Positions 37,217-48,880 of a DNA stretch of 64,000 nucleotides are shown here, one piece after another. The DNA lies in the NCBI GenBank assembly GCA_022605955.1, contig JAKCOZ010000039.1, forward strand, positions 124,001-188,000, given 5' to 3'. Both the position numbers and the translations under genes were made by a program. Each line of letters starts with the position of its first letter. The first letter of the stretch is position 1. Source of the stretch: Rallus limicola (Eukaryota; Chordata; Aves; Gruiformes; Rallidae). The notes beneath the pieces were generated by a model that saw only the letters and a list, made by a program, of their open reading frames with translations, was not told where the DNA came from and searched no databases.

Positions 37217-38377
37217 TGTCGCGGTTTTGCATAGTTGGCTACTGAGACAGAGAGAGGGCCAGGGGCTGCAGGAAATGGCTGCTAGAATCTTCTGCAAGCC
37301 TGCTTATAGCGCCTCTGAGAATCACATGTAGGAGACAAAGACTCCACCAGAACACGGAGTGCCAGGAAGACCGCAAAGTTTGGCCCATTAAGGGGATTGG
37401 GATGTATATTTGCATATAAATGTAAGCAGTGGACAGACACAAAAGGCTGGGGGAGGAGGCACCCAGGTACCCATCCAGAGATGCCCCTGCAACTGGAGCA
37501 GAAGCACCTGCAGTAGCCCGAGGAGAGGACCCATGGAGGAGGCTGAAACCCGACCTGCCAGGTGGAGAGGCTCCACACTGGAAGGAGCCAGTGGAGACAC
37601 AGAGAAGATGCCATGACTTATGCTGGGATGAGCCCCTGCCAGCACAAGCGACCCATAGAGAAGAGCCAAACAGGTTTGCTGGAGGAGGCATCATAGCCTC
37701 GTGGAGGACTGGGACTGAGAGACACTGTGATTTGTTGCTGCCTGCCAGAGCAGAGATGAAGCCCGGTGGGAAGAGATTTGCGTTGGAGAAAGTTCGTGGA
37801 GGATGGTGTGTGTGTGTGGGTGTGTGGAATGAATGTCCCCATCCCGGCCAAGAAAGAAACCATCTTGCAAGGGACTGACCAAAGCCCCCATCTCCTAGTC
37901 CCTGCCCCCTGTCCTGTGCTGCGAGCAGGAGAGGGGAAGAAGAGAGCAAAATCATGGCTAAAAGGGAAGTCTGCTTTAGAATGGAGGGGTGGGGGGAAGG
38001 TGTTACCGAGACCCCAATTTTCCCCAGTCCCTGCCCCTCCTGGGCTGCAACCGGGAGGGAAGAATGGATCAAACTTCTAACTAAAGCCTGCTAAGGAGGG
38101 AGTGGTGGGGGAAAAGTGTTTGCCTGGTTGCATTTGTTTCAAGATTGTTGGTTACACTCCTGACTCTGTTTTTTCACTCTTTTCTCTTTAGCGTAGTGTA
38201 ATAAATTAGATAACTTTCTCTTCTGCACTCTGTGTTGAGTCTGTTTTGCCCGCGCCATTAACGAGTTTGCCTCTTGAGCCGCCCAATTATGTTATTTCTC
38301 CCCTGTCCAACTAAGAAGGGGAGTAATAGGCTGATTTTGGTGGGCATCTGGCCTTTGGCCAGGGCTCAACCACCACA
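37217..38377 (+). mobile_element. Solo LTR of an endogenous retrovirus, complete, with target duplication
   Basis: The insertion starts TGTCGCGG and ends CCACCACA, the TG...CA ends of a retroviral LTR, and is bounded by a perfect 5-bp direct repeat TTATG (37212-37216 and 38378-38382). It holds a TATA-like TATAAAT (37415-37421) and an AATAAA polyadenylation signal (38200-38205), so transcription would run on the plus strand. It is clearly GC-richer than its flanks. No gag, pol or env sequence is seen, so internal sequence was probably lost by LTR-LTR recombination. Long frames on both strands (for example 277 codons, 37239-38072 minus) are low-complexity products of GC-rich sequence and not viral genes. 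The U5 end is related to the LTRs at 38392 and 43574. Confidence 0.88.
38200..38205 (+). promoter_or_regulatory. AATAAA polyadenylation signal of the solo LTR
   Basis: AATAAA in the context GTGTAATAAATTAG, about 175 bp before the LTR 3' end. Confidence 0.75.
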
Positions 38378-38382
38378 TTATG
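38378..38382. repeat. Target site duplication, right copy
   Basis: TTATG directly after the LTR's final CA; matches 37212-37216. Confidence 0.88.
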
Positions 38383-38391
38383 ATATAGAGA

Positions 38392-38780
38392 TGTACTGGG
38401 TTGACCTTTTCTGTTTGCTAGAAGGACACCAAACTTTCACTCAACCTGAAAGAACAAAATACAATAAAAAAGCTCATGGGTTGAAATAAAGATGGAGAGA
38501 TCACATACCAATTACCATCACTTGCTAAACAGATTCCACTTGGGGAAAATGATTTAATTTATTACCATTTAAATTGTTGAGAAACAAAGACAGATTAAAA
38601 CAACACCTTCTTCCCCCCCGCCCATCCTTTTTTCTGCAGGCTCAACTTCATTTTCACTCCCAACTCCTCCCAACTCATGTACAAAGTGGTGAAGGAACTT
38701 GGGGAAAGGAGGGCTGTGGTCAGTTTATAACTGAGCTCTGGTCAGTTCTATCTGTCTCTCCTGCAAGTTCCTGCAAGAAA
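38392..38780 (-). mobile_element. Partial ERV LTR, minus strand, tail-to-tail with the solo LTR
   Basis: The plus strand begins TGTACTGGGTTGACC, the complement of an LTR 3' end. It then carries GCTCATGGGTTGAAATAAAG, GAGAGATCACATACCAATTACC and TTTATT (38558-38563), the complement of AATAAA. The block ACAGGGAGAGATCATTCC..AATTA in the LTR at 43574 corresponds, so both belong to one broader family. The 5' side (higher coordinates) is cut short near 38780, before the CR1 at 38826. It is older than the solo LTR, which inserted about 14 bp from its end. Confidence 0.7.
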
Positions 38781-38825
38781 AATTCACCTGCTTTGATACC
38801 AAGACTAATGTTATCCTGTGCCGCT

Positions 38826-39340
38826 TTAGACAGTGTTCCCATAAGGTTGAGGGAGGTGATCCTCCCTCTTTACTAAGCACTGGTGAGGCTACACCTGGAG
38901 TTCAATGTCCAGTCCTGGGCTACTCAGTATGAGACATAAACATACTAAGGAGTGCCCAACAAAGGGTCAGCAAGGGCCCGAGGTATCTCTTGTGTAAGGA
39001 AAGGCTGATGTGGCTGGGACTGTTTAGCCTGGAGAAGGCTCAGGAGGCTAGTTTATTTCCAGTGGTACCCAGTGACAGGACCAGAGGCAATGGGCACAAA
39101 GTGAAACACAGGAGGGTCCACCTGAATGTGAAGAACCACGTTTTTTACTCTGAAGGTAATGGATCACTGGCACAGGTTTTCCAGAGAGTATGTGGAATCT
39201 CCTGCATTGGAAATAAACCAAAATTGTTTTGATATGGTCCTGGGAACATGGCTTAAAGTGAAACTCCTTGACCAGGGATGTTGGGTAGCATGACCTCTAT
39301 AGGTGTCTTCCAAGCTCAACCACTCTGTGTTTCTGTGAAA
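38826..39340 (+). mobile_element. CR1 LINE, 5'-truncated, internally shortened
   Basis: Sense CR1 beginning at the REVILPLY position of ORF2 (38848-38875), followed by [49 protein letters not shown] and a 3' UTR. The region after LEKAQEA lacks the RGDLI..YKYLK block (a deletion near 39050). The tail is CCACTCTGTGTTTCTGTG near 39325-39340. Frames are broken by stops. Confidence 0.85.
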
Positions 39341-42300
39341 GTACCAGGTCCACCTTATTCCCTACCGACTGTGGTGAAGACATGCATTATTTTTGCCTGT
39401 GCAATTTTAGTGTTCAGCATTTGGTGACCTGCCCTGGAAGCCATTTCACAAAGAAAGTCTTAGCACACTAAAAAATCAGGACTGTCAGTGGTGTCTCAAG
39501 TTGGGTATGTAAAACTGAAGCATCAAAAATGATTTGTTACTTTGAACCTTCAACCCTGATATTATTGAATTAGAAAATGTCTGCCCCAATGATGATTTTC
39601 CAGACAGAAATGGTTCTTTGTGAGAAATTTTTGAAATGAAAGCTTCCCCCATCTAAGTAAGATTTGAAATAATTTACCCACTTCAGTGAAAACTCTAATT
39701 ATACAGTATGAATTCCTGCATCAAAAAGCCAAGCAATTAATCAAGCCTATTACTAACTCTTCAAGCCACCTCAGCTGTATGTGAAGGAGGTGTGAAAAAT
39801 TAAAGTTCAGTAATCTAAAAAAATACTCCAGCTTTATTCCTTTCTTTGTTGGCTGTGAGTAGTTGTCGAGGATTCACAGTAGTATTCACCCTGTGGGTGA
39901 TTTTTGATACGGTCTTTTCTGATCTAAACCCAAATTGTATTCTAAAATTAATACACAGGTTGGATTTGGCATTTTCTGTGCCAAAAAATTTCTGAATCAG
40001 ACATACCAAGTAAGCTCCAGTGATTTTCTGAGTCACTTATGTTTTTAGTATTTTTTATAATTAAAGCTTTTGAGAGACTCAGTTCTAAGCAGCTGCACTA
40101 GACTAACTAGCAGGTGCTCATGCCTCCACTTGAATTAGTTTCTGTCCTACTGTGACAGCTATCTGGGCTGGAGTAAAAATAGCATCTTGTGAGTGAACAC
40201 AAGAAAGATCATGATCTTTTGTGATCTCTCTACCAAAGAATGTGTAATCTCATTTCAATCAATGCATCAATTTGTACAGTAAGCAAAGAAGAAACCAGAG
40301 ATGACTGAGAGCACATAAAATATGCACACTTACCTTTGGGAACCAGATTATTTAGTTTAAGGTTTCTGTTTAAATACATATAGACATAAAGTTCTGTGAT
40401 CCTACAGACTTATTTATTTCCATTAATATTAAATACAAATGATTCTTAAGGAAAACTATGAGAAAGTCTTTTGGGGTGAAGTATAAGGGTATTCCAGGTG
40501 TGAAGAAGGGTTTTGGGAAAATATCTCAAAAGTTTGAGGAAAAGTAGATAGGGTAGCAAGAGAAATAAGAATTCTGAAATACAAGCAACAAATAAAACAT
40601 TCATGCCAAAGTAAAGAACTGTGGAAAAACATTTGAGTATCAAGAAATAGAGAGTTGAGTGGAAAACATAAAGGGCAGAGAGCACTGTGGAGTATATTGC
40701 GTAAGAACATAACAGGCATGGCACTAATCATCAGACCAAGCATGACAAATAACAGATGAGGAGTCAGGAGAAACAGATTTTTAAAGAATATTTAGACAAA
40801 GGCTAAAGAAACAAAATATTAAGAGCAAAAGGGAGAGCTGAAGATTTAGAACACCAAAATCGTAACTCTGCATATGAGAGAAAAACATAAACAAAGCAGG
40901 TGATAGTTAACACAAAAGTTCATGTGGGAAAACCACTGACATGGAAACAAAAAGCAATCAGAACCATATATGGGAAAGAAAGTCAGGCACTAATAAGGCA
41001 CTGTTCTTTTCAATAAAACATCAAAAATAAGATAAAATACAAAGGTATTGAATATATCCTCTACACCATCTATTATTACATTTAGGACATTTAATTTTCC
41101 ATCCAGAAAGAGAGACTCTAATTGTCCAAAGTCTTGTACCCCAAAACTGTCAGACGACATTTGATATTTAGGATCTGGTAAAGATGATTCTTATCATTGT
41201 CTCTGATTTCTGTTTTGTCTTTCTCAATATATTGTTAGACTTAGTTTGTAAGGAGGAATTTGGCATGACTGTCTGAGCTGCTGCTTCTCTTTCTTCAATC
41301 AGATTGGCTCCTCATGAAACTGCTGATTATCTAAGCCTTTCTCTGAGCACAAACACTTTATCCTTTCTTTTGCGATGGTTCTTCTCCTATTCCCTTAGCC
41401 CTGGATATCTTCTTTCTTTACAGAAGATCCCATAATCACTGCAAGTGATTTTTAACTTACTATATAAAAATGTTTTCTCTATATCCAATATCTTGCATGC
41501 AGACCCTCTGTTACATCTTTCCCACATGTTTTAGACAACTTTATAACAAATAGACTAATGGCGTAAACCAAAAGAAGAAACCCAGATTTCAAACACCAGG
41601 CCATTCATCATTGCTGATGGAAGTTTCTTCAAACAGTTTTTAGACACACACTGAGGAAAACTCCACAACTTCCACAGCTACATTCAGACTAAATTTAGCA
41701 TCTGAACATGAAAGTAAAATGGATGAAGAACTGTGTTTTGGTGTTGTCTGCCCTCAATGGTTTTAGAGAATTCTTTTACTTGTTGTAAAAGTGATTTTGG
41801 TATGCAAACTTTAAATGCTGAATTTGAAAGCTTTAATGACTTCAAAGTTTGAGAATATACATGTACTAAGGCTTCCTTAAAACATCTCAATTTTGGCAAA
41901 CAGAAGCAATATATTAAAAATGATCAACCATTTTGAATTACTAAGATTGACAGTACTGAAAATACATTCCCTAGGGAGGGGGAAAAAACCCAAAAAAACC
42001 CACTAAACCAAACTTCCAGGAGAAAATACTGGTTGATAGCAAAGCTTTGGCCACTTGACTGATATATCCATTCAAGAAAACTCTAATTATTAATTATACA
42101 GCATACCTACTCAGAGAACCACACAATTAATCAGGTCTGTTTCTATAACCTCAAGATGTTCCAGCTGCATGTGAAGGATGAGTATCACTATTTTCAACAT
42201 TACAGTTTTTGTCTAACCAAATACTTTCTTACAGCAATTTCAGCCTTTATCACCTTTTCTTAAATCCTACACTTGAAATTATTCCCTTACTCTCATGTCA

Positions 42301-42483
42301 GCGTTGTATGAACAACAGGAATGTTTTTTAATATTCATGTTTCCTTCTTTAGTTTTCTAGAGATGATGCCAGTTCTTTCCTTTCTTTTTTTTTTTTTTTT
42401 TTTTGTAACTTTTTCTTTTTTTTGGTACCTCATATTTACTAGATCATTCCTGTAATTTTTTCTTGTAATTGTCTTTTCAAGTT
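39341..42483. other. AT-rich non-coding DNA
   Basis: No gene or element recognised. A T-rich run lies at about 42384-42422, directly upstream of the CR1 fragment. Confidence 0.5.
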
Positions 42484-42733
42484 GCACAAACTTGAATATA
42501 GCCGGTTCCACCTAAATGTAAGTAGGAACTTCTTTACTGTGAGGGTGGCAGAGCACTGGAACAGATTGTCCAGAGAGGTTGTGGAGTCACCATCTCTGGA
42601 TATATTTAAAACCTACCTGGATGTGTTCCTGCGCAGCCTGCTGTAGGTGATCCTGCTCTGGCAGGAGGTGTTAACTAGATGATCTCCAGGCTTCCCTCCC
42701 AACCCCTATCATTCTGTGATTCTGTGATTCATA
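42484..42733 (+). mobile_element. CR1 LINE, short 3' end
   Basis: Only the last 250 bp of a CR1 are present. They cover the [45 protein letters not shown] block (read in pieces, with stops), the 3' UTR GATCCTGCTCTGGCAGGAGGTG, and the tail ATTCTGTGATTCTGTGATTC. Strongly 5'-truncated. The tail is intact, indicating moderate age. Confidence 0.9.
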
Positions 42734-43573
42734 TCTTTCTTAAAATGTAATTCTCAAATTGTTGGAAGTGTTTCTTCTTATGTTTTACATGATAAAACAC
42801 TCTTCACACATCCTTCATGCATCCATCTCTGAATGGTTGCTTCTTTCCACTAACTACCTAACCAGTTGTTTAGTATTTGAATAAATAATTTTTCTGTCTA
42901 AACTTATGAAAATACATGTCCCAACTTAATTTTATCCCTATTTTCTAGTCCATTTGTCCAATTTATGGAAATAATTTGAAATTCTAATTCTGTTTTTCAA
43001 CATCCTGAATGTCCATCCCTATTTCATGCTATCTGCAGTAGTAATCATGCTTTCTATTTCATCAAACAGGTCATTATTGAAACCTCAGATGCTCTAGTAT
43101 GATATTGTATAAGGTGTCATTATTTATCATTATTTGGAAACTAGGGAGGGAGATCTTTATTGCTATTCTCCACAGACTTTCATGCCAAACTACTTCAGAC
43201 AAAGTACACAAAGTATATATTTGATGTGGATTTACAAATTAGAAAAGGGTAAATGCATATTTGAAAGTTATAAAGTTTCCTCCTAGTACCTATAGTGATG
43301 ATATTAACTATATTAGTTAGCAAAAGAAGAACTCTCATTACAAGGATATTGCAGTCAACAGTTGAAAAACACGTCTGGAAAATTCCTAAAGCATTTTCCA
43401 TATTTAATTATTTGGTTTAGTATAACATTAAAAAAGAGAAGAAGTAAAATTTAAATAATTGAACATAAATCCTTTGGGTGAGACAAATTAAGAAAAGAGA
43501 GGGGCTGACAATCAGTTTCCCTTATACTCATTGAATCTTTATATGTGAGACCTTTCCCTGCAGTCTTTTTCTC
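42734..43573. other. AT-rich non-coding DNA
   Basis: No feature recognised. Confidence 0.55.
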
Positions 43574-44335
43574 TGTGGTGGCTTGACCCTGGCTGGAGGC
43601 CAGATACCCACCAGTGTAACTTTGTCACTCCCCTTTTCAGTTGGACAAGGGAGAAAATACATATTGAGAGGCTTAGGAGTCATGATAAGGACAGGGAGAG
43701 ATCATTCCATAATTAGCATCATGGGCAAAACAAACTCAACACAGAATAAAGGAAAGCAATCTAATTTATTATACTACTCTACACTACACATACAGTGAAA
43801 CCAGAGTCAGATAAGGATAAGTGCAACCAGATTTTAAAACAATCCCCATCCCTCACCCCCCACCCCCCCGCACTTCTTAGCAGACTTGACTTTACTCATG
43901 ATTTTGCTCCCTCTTCCCCCCATTTGTGGCACAGGGACGAGCAGGGAATAGGGGAATGGGGTTTCAGTTCCTCAGGAGTTGTTTACTTATTGGAGGGGGG
44001 TGGGTGGGGTGGGCATTCGGCACACCCTTCCCCTGCTCCAGTGTGGGGTCCCACCCATGGGAGACAGTTCTTCACAAACTTCTCCAACATGAGTCCTTTC
44101 CTACAGGGCTTCAGCTCCTCACAAACTGCCACAGCGTGGCTCCCTTCCATGGGACCTTCAGGCCCAGGCTGTTCCAGCCTGGTTCCCCACAGAGTCACAA
44201 GTTCCTCAGCAAACATGCTCTGGAGTGGGTTGGTATCTCCACAAGCTGTAGGTTTCTATCTTCACAGGCTGTGAGGCTACTCCTACCTGCCTAATAGAGT
44301 CAGTTTACCTGTAGCAGACTCCCACTATAATGTTC
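43574..44335 (-). mobile_element. ERV LTR, minus strand, related to the solo LTR at 37217
   Basis: The plus strand starts TGTGGTGGCTTGACCCTGG, matching the complement of the 3' end of the LTR at 37217-38377. It shares GGCCAGATACCCACCA, ACTCCCCTTTTCAGTTGGACA, GGGCAAAACAAACTCAACACAG and TCTAATTTATTA. TTTATT at 43765-43770 is the antisense AATAAA. The remainder is GC-rich, with C-rich and G-rich stretches. The upstream (5') end is uncertain, placed near 44335, and no target duplication was found, so it may be truncated. Frames across it (up to 159 codons) are not viral genes. Confidence 0.78.
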
Positions 44336-45904
44336 CTGTCCCTTCCATTCCTGTAATCCCTACCCAAAAATACTTCAAATCCCTTTCAAAATTTTTCAAT
44401 CTACAGACTAAGAATATTTTGCGCTGCAGAAATTGCTTACTCAAAGCTAATGAAACTGTTTAAGATAGCCTAACCTAACCCTAACCCTAATAGAGTTTGT
44501 GGCCTATTTGAGTCCATCCAGAGCCAGTGCTCTGCAGAAATTACTAGAATAATTAGCAGCAGCAGTAGTTGGGTTCTTCAGCAATATAAACACTGTCAAG
44601 TAAATACTATTCACTCAGTCCCCCAAAATGATAAAACTTGAAGTCCTGAGTTAAAATGATCATAGGGAGAGTAGTGCTGAAATGCATTTTGTCCAGAGGA
44701 GAGCTGTTCTCAAGAAAATGCAAATGAAAATAGTTGAACAGCTTCATTATCCACAAGAAATGTTATAAATATATCTTCTTCTATTCAACTGATCATACAA
44801 AGTTCAGTATTTAATTAAGATTTTAGAAGAGTCTCCAAAATTATGCAAAATCATAGCATGCTTGCAGCTCCAAGCATATCTGAAATACAAGTTCAAGAGC
44901 TGTTTCAGGTGTACAGTTCCTATTTCAAACATGAGTGGCTGATTACACAGCTTCATTCATTGCAAGCCAGCTGTCAAAAAGAAAGATTGTTGAAGTCAGT
45001 TTAGAAGTATCTTAGTTCTCTAAGCCAGATTGAATGTCAGCTGTTTTCCAAAGCAATTGAATTAATAAAAATGATTCTGTGGTAGTGGCAAGCAATGCGC
45101 TAAGCTCGGACATCCTCTTGTTTACTAATCACTTAGCATCACAGACACAAATAAAGATCTGCTTCATTGGGTGCCTGTGTTCCAGATGATCGCCCATGCA
45201 TAACCTGTACTTACCTAGCTTAGTCGGTTGGTTGGTTGGTTCCCAAAAGCTCATTAGAAAACTTTGTGTAGTATAAAGTTGCCAACACACTAGTTCTTGG
45301 TAAAACGAGCCATGGTAAATTAACAGTAAAAACTGCTTTATATTGAACTTAATTTAATTCAATTACTAAAGTAACTTATCAAATTTAATGTCAATCTAGC
45401 ATCTGAAATAAAAATGTTCAATATATTCTGGAATTTGCTTATTCTGCTAGTTGTGTTGTGTGAATGATTGATATCAATGTCAGCCTTTGACAGAAATACC
45501 ACTAGTTCTGACTGTACTGTTTATTGGTTATATCAATGAAAAGATTATTTTTGGATGTACTTTCATAGCATATTACTGTTAGAGCTCTTAAAATTTATTT
45601 TGTTTCAAAAATTCTAATAAAACCTGATTTCTCCTGATACTTTAGTTCTCTTTTTTTTTTGGTGCAACTAGATTGGACAGTATTTTCCTCATATAGTTCG
45701 CAACCAAAAGCATCCTTATATTTCTTCCTTAATTTTTTGATTTGGATTTTTTTGACAGCTGCAGTTTATTGGTTTATATCTGTAGGTTTGTTCTGTTAAT
45801 TTATCTTCATTTTATGTAATTTCAGCCTCCCATAATCTACTTTTTTTATTTCTTTTGCTTTGTGGGCTGTTTTGTTGTTGTTGTTTGTTTGTTCGTTTCT
45901 TTCA
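44336..45904. other. AT-rich non-coding DNA with a short telomere-like repeat
   Basis: No gene recognised. Contains the 22-bp telomere-like motif at 44469 and (GGTT)4 at about 45226-45241. The less AT-rich piece 44800-45210 holds homeodomain-like TAAT/ATTA cores and might be conserved non-coding DNA; this is a guess. Confidence 0.5.
44469..44490 (+). repeat. Short interstitial telomere-like repeat
   Basis: CCTAACCTAACCCTAACCCTAA: two CCTAA and two full CCCTAA units of the vertebrate telomere repeat, C-rich strand on plus, lying about 130 bp beyond an LTR. Confidence 0.85.
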
Positions 45905-46170
45905 TTCAAATCCTGCTTAGAGTCTCTGGTCGTGCTCTTCTACTGTCTTTTCACCACATCGAAATGTCATTGGTGTAGACCTCAGTAACCTATATGACAT
46001 AAAAAATATCTTGAATTTTTTGGTAAACCACCTTGTGTACTGAACACAGCCCAAATGGCAGTTTGAGAAACAGTGTGTCCCAGAGGGGCTGTTGAATGTG
46101 CACAAACATATCCTCTGTTTTTCTGAGGGCAGCTAGCATAACCCTGGTGATGTATGAAGCATAAAAAATA
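45905..46170 (-). pseudogene. Fossil Ty3/Gypsy-type reverse transcriptase fragment
   Basis: On the minus strand, conserved RT blocks occur in correct order but in different frames. First comes a TFN.P.G..CF-like block near 46070-46110, then LPFGLCS (46040-46066 region). A VYTNDI segment at 45963-45980 follows at the catalytic Y-x-D-D position, with the first aspartate replaced by N. Last is VEEHDQRL (45920-45943). The combination of LPFGL.S, the Y.DD position and EEHD.RL at this spacing is typical of Ty3/Gypsy (Metaviridae) RT, and not of CR1 or of retroviruses. At least two frameshifts and a stop break it, so it is inert. I found no protease, RNase H, integrase or LTR nearby. It looks very old. 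Confidence 0.72.
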
Positions 46171-48880
46171 TATATGTTTGGCATCAGCCATCCCCTTCTG
46201 AACATCTCCCCTTTTTAAACAGAAGAAAATCTTAACAAACATACTTAATTCTTTTGGGGTTTGTTTACAAGCTGACAATTCTGTCAAAAATTTATCAATT
46301 CTGACAATTTGTTTTTACAACGGTCAACAACTATATGCATTCTAATAGTTTGATACACAGTGATTTCCAGAGCAATATTCTCATTCTAACCTTACACAGA
46401 GGAACTCTGACAAGGTTAAGAAATTTGAGACATTTAGCCTTCTTCACTACTCTTCTAGATTGCCGTATTTCTCAGTCTTTAGAAGACCTATTCAGACCTC
46501 AGGTGTAACATTACCTGATTCTTTGCAGTGAATGTGCTCTTGATTAGGCACAGGGTATGAAACATTTTCATTTCAATAAAATTTATTTTAATATGAAAAA
46601 TCATCCAGTACTGGCACATTGTAAGTTGTACACGTACATTTGCCCATATGTGTGATTTATATATTCCTGGTATAAAATTAAGTTCATATTTGACTGTTTT
46701 GATTGTTTTTCTTTCCCCGCACCTCAGTTTATCTATAACTGGTGATTCACAGGCTTATTTTTGCCTTGGCTTTCCACCTTAAAAGCAAAAGTGTTTGATT
46801 TAATTTTTGACAGTGGCACATTCATCTTCCGTCTGTAGTATTGCTCTTAGTTCTAATGAAAAATTCTTCTAAGCTAATTGGGCTGCTATGTTATGACATT
46901 GCTTGTCTTTGCAAATATCTGAAAATAATTTAATAAATCATCATGTTTATGTTGTGTTTCACGATGCTTGTCTTTTATTTCTAAATGAGCATTATTTGGT
47001 TTGGAGTGACTGCATCAGTATTTGACATTTCTTAATATTTGTGAACAGTTTTGTGGTCTTTGCTTGCTTGAAAGTCTTTCCTTCTTTTGTTGCTTTCTCT
47101 CCAATTTCAAATTATTCCATTTTATCAAAACTAGACTGCATCTTTTGGGTAAGAATGGGTGTTTTTTTTTCTGCTTGGGAAATTACAATTTCCCTCTGTA
47201 ATGTTTTCCTTCTCTCAGTGAATTTATTTATCCAAGATTTATAATTTCGCTTCAAATTTTGAAAGAGCTGCAACTTGTAATTTTAGGCAAACATTTTTCT
47301 GTGAATTTAGTAATAGTTAACATTCCAATACATTCCTGTTATTGTCACTGCACTATGCTAAAATATACTGCATAAAATATTCTTTAGAGTCCTCTTTATT
47401 TTGGGATTTTCAAAACTGTAGGAGACTGTAGTTGTCCTAGATTACAATAAAGCTGTTTTCTTAATTTCTCCTCTACACTTCTCCAAATCAAGTAATAACA
47501 AGGCGCTACTTCAGTTAGTGTTTAACTTCTACCTTATCATTAATGCAAAATCTTAGCTGTTTCTGAAAATGCATTCCCATCTAGTTTGTGTTAGAGAATA
47601 TCAAAAAGTTGCCACAAATGTTCACTGCATTTTATTGTACTTAAATGCTGTTCTGACGCTGATGGACCAAAAAGCTTCCAAATGAGATATTATTTTACAC
47701 ACATGCAACAGACTGCTATCACATAAGAGGTAATTTTTAAGGAATTCACATAAATACTACACTCAAATATGTAAGCTTTCTTTAGATTTACAGGTAATCT
47801 TTGTGTTACAATTGAAAACAAAGGGATTTTGTTTGCTTGTTTTCTGTAAAAACAAATCAGAAAATATCAATTTAACTCCTCTCCTTTCCAACCAGTATTC
47901 TATTCTAGGTTCCATGCTTTTTGTGTTTTATTTGTTTGAAGTTATTTGTTTGTGGGTTTTGTTTGGTTGGTTGTTTTTTATCTTTATGAAAGTAGACTTT
48001 AAATTTAAGGTAAAGATTCAAGTACTCAGCTGTCGAAGTTTAAACCCCCAGACTGGGGGGAAAAATGGAAAGACACAAATGAAATGAAAGAAGAGATATA
48101 GCTTGACATAGAATGCAAGATATTGATATATCCATATTTCTTTATTTTTGCTCCTATATTTCAGTATTTTTTCATTGCAAATATCCTATGTATTTGGCTT
48201 CTTACATTTTTATGAAGTATTGCCTCTCCAAACTTTCTGCTTTGTTTTTTTTCTGGTTGTTGTTTGATTGTTTTTTGGGTTTTTTTAATATGTAGGGAAA
48301 AAAAAACCCCACAATATTGAGTTATGATGACTGCTAAAAGCTGAATTGGGTAATTCTGGGGAAGGTATTAATGAATTCATTAGAGTATGAGAGTTCAAGT
48401 GCTCCATAACACAAACCATTCATCTCAAATTCATCAATCAATTTTATAACTGTCTTTCTCTAAAATTTTGAACATTCCATTCTATTATTCCCAAATAGAA
48501 ACAAATTAATATTTGTGTTTAAATATGAAATAATTTCTAATTGTTCTTATTTTAATAAATGCATAAAAAATAACTTTATATTTAATTGAAGGAGTACTGT
48601 AGGGATTTTTATTCTAAAAGAAAAGAAGAAAAAGAGACAAATTTAGATTGCAAATGTTTTTTTATGATCCTTAGCAGTGACAAGATAAGTACAGGAAGTT
48701 CTGTCTTTTCCTGAAGTCTTGTTCTCAGATACTATGTAACTCTCCTTAGTGAGATATTTGTTATCTCTTATAAATGCAAGGAGTAAATGCTTGACATGGA
48801 AAAACTCCAGATTCCACCAAAGAGAAATTAGCTGACTTTTTCAGGATGGGGATTGAGCTGGTGGGACAGGTAGTGGAGGG
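46171..48880. other. AT-rich non-coding DNA
   Basis: No further retroelement blocks or genes recognised. T/G-rich runs occur at 47935-47985 and 48241-48290. Confidence 0.5.

Noticed and set aside
37429..37878. 149-codon plus-strand frame
   Set aside because: Inside the GC-rich solo LTR, low complexity, no retroviral motif.
43795..44274. 159-codon plus-strand frame
   Set aside because: Antisense to an LTR; proline/serine-rich composition explained by GC-rich sequence.
45982..46287. 101-codon minus-strand frame read as a possible gene
   Set aside because: One of three frames through the frameshifted Ty3/Gypsy RT relic; the homology is spread over frames, so it is not a gene.
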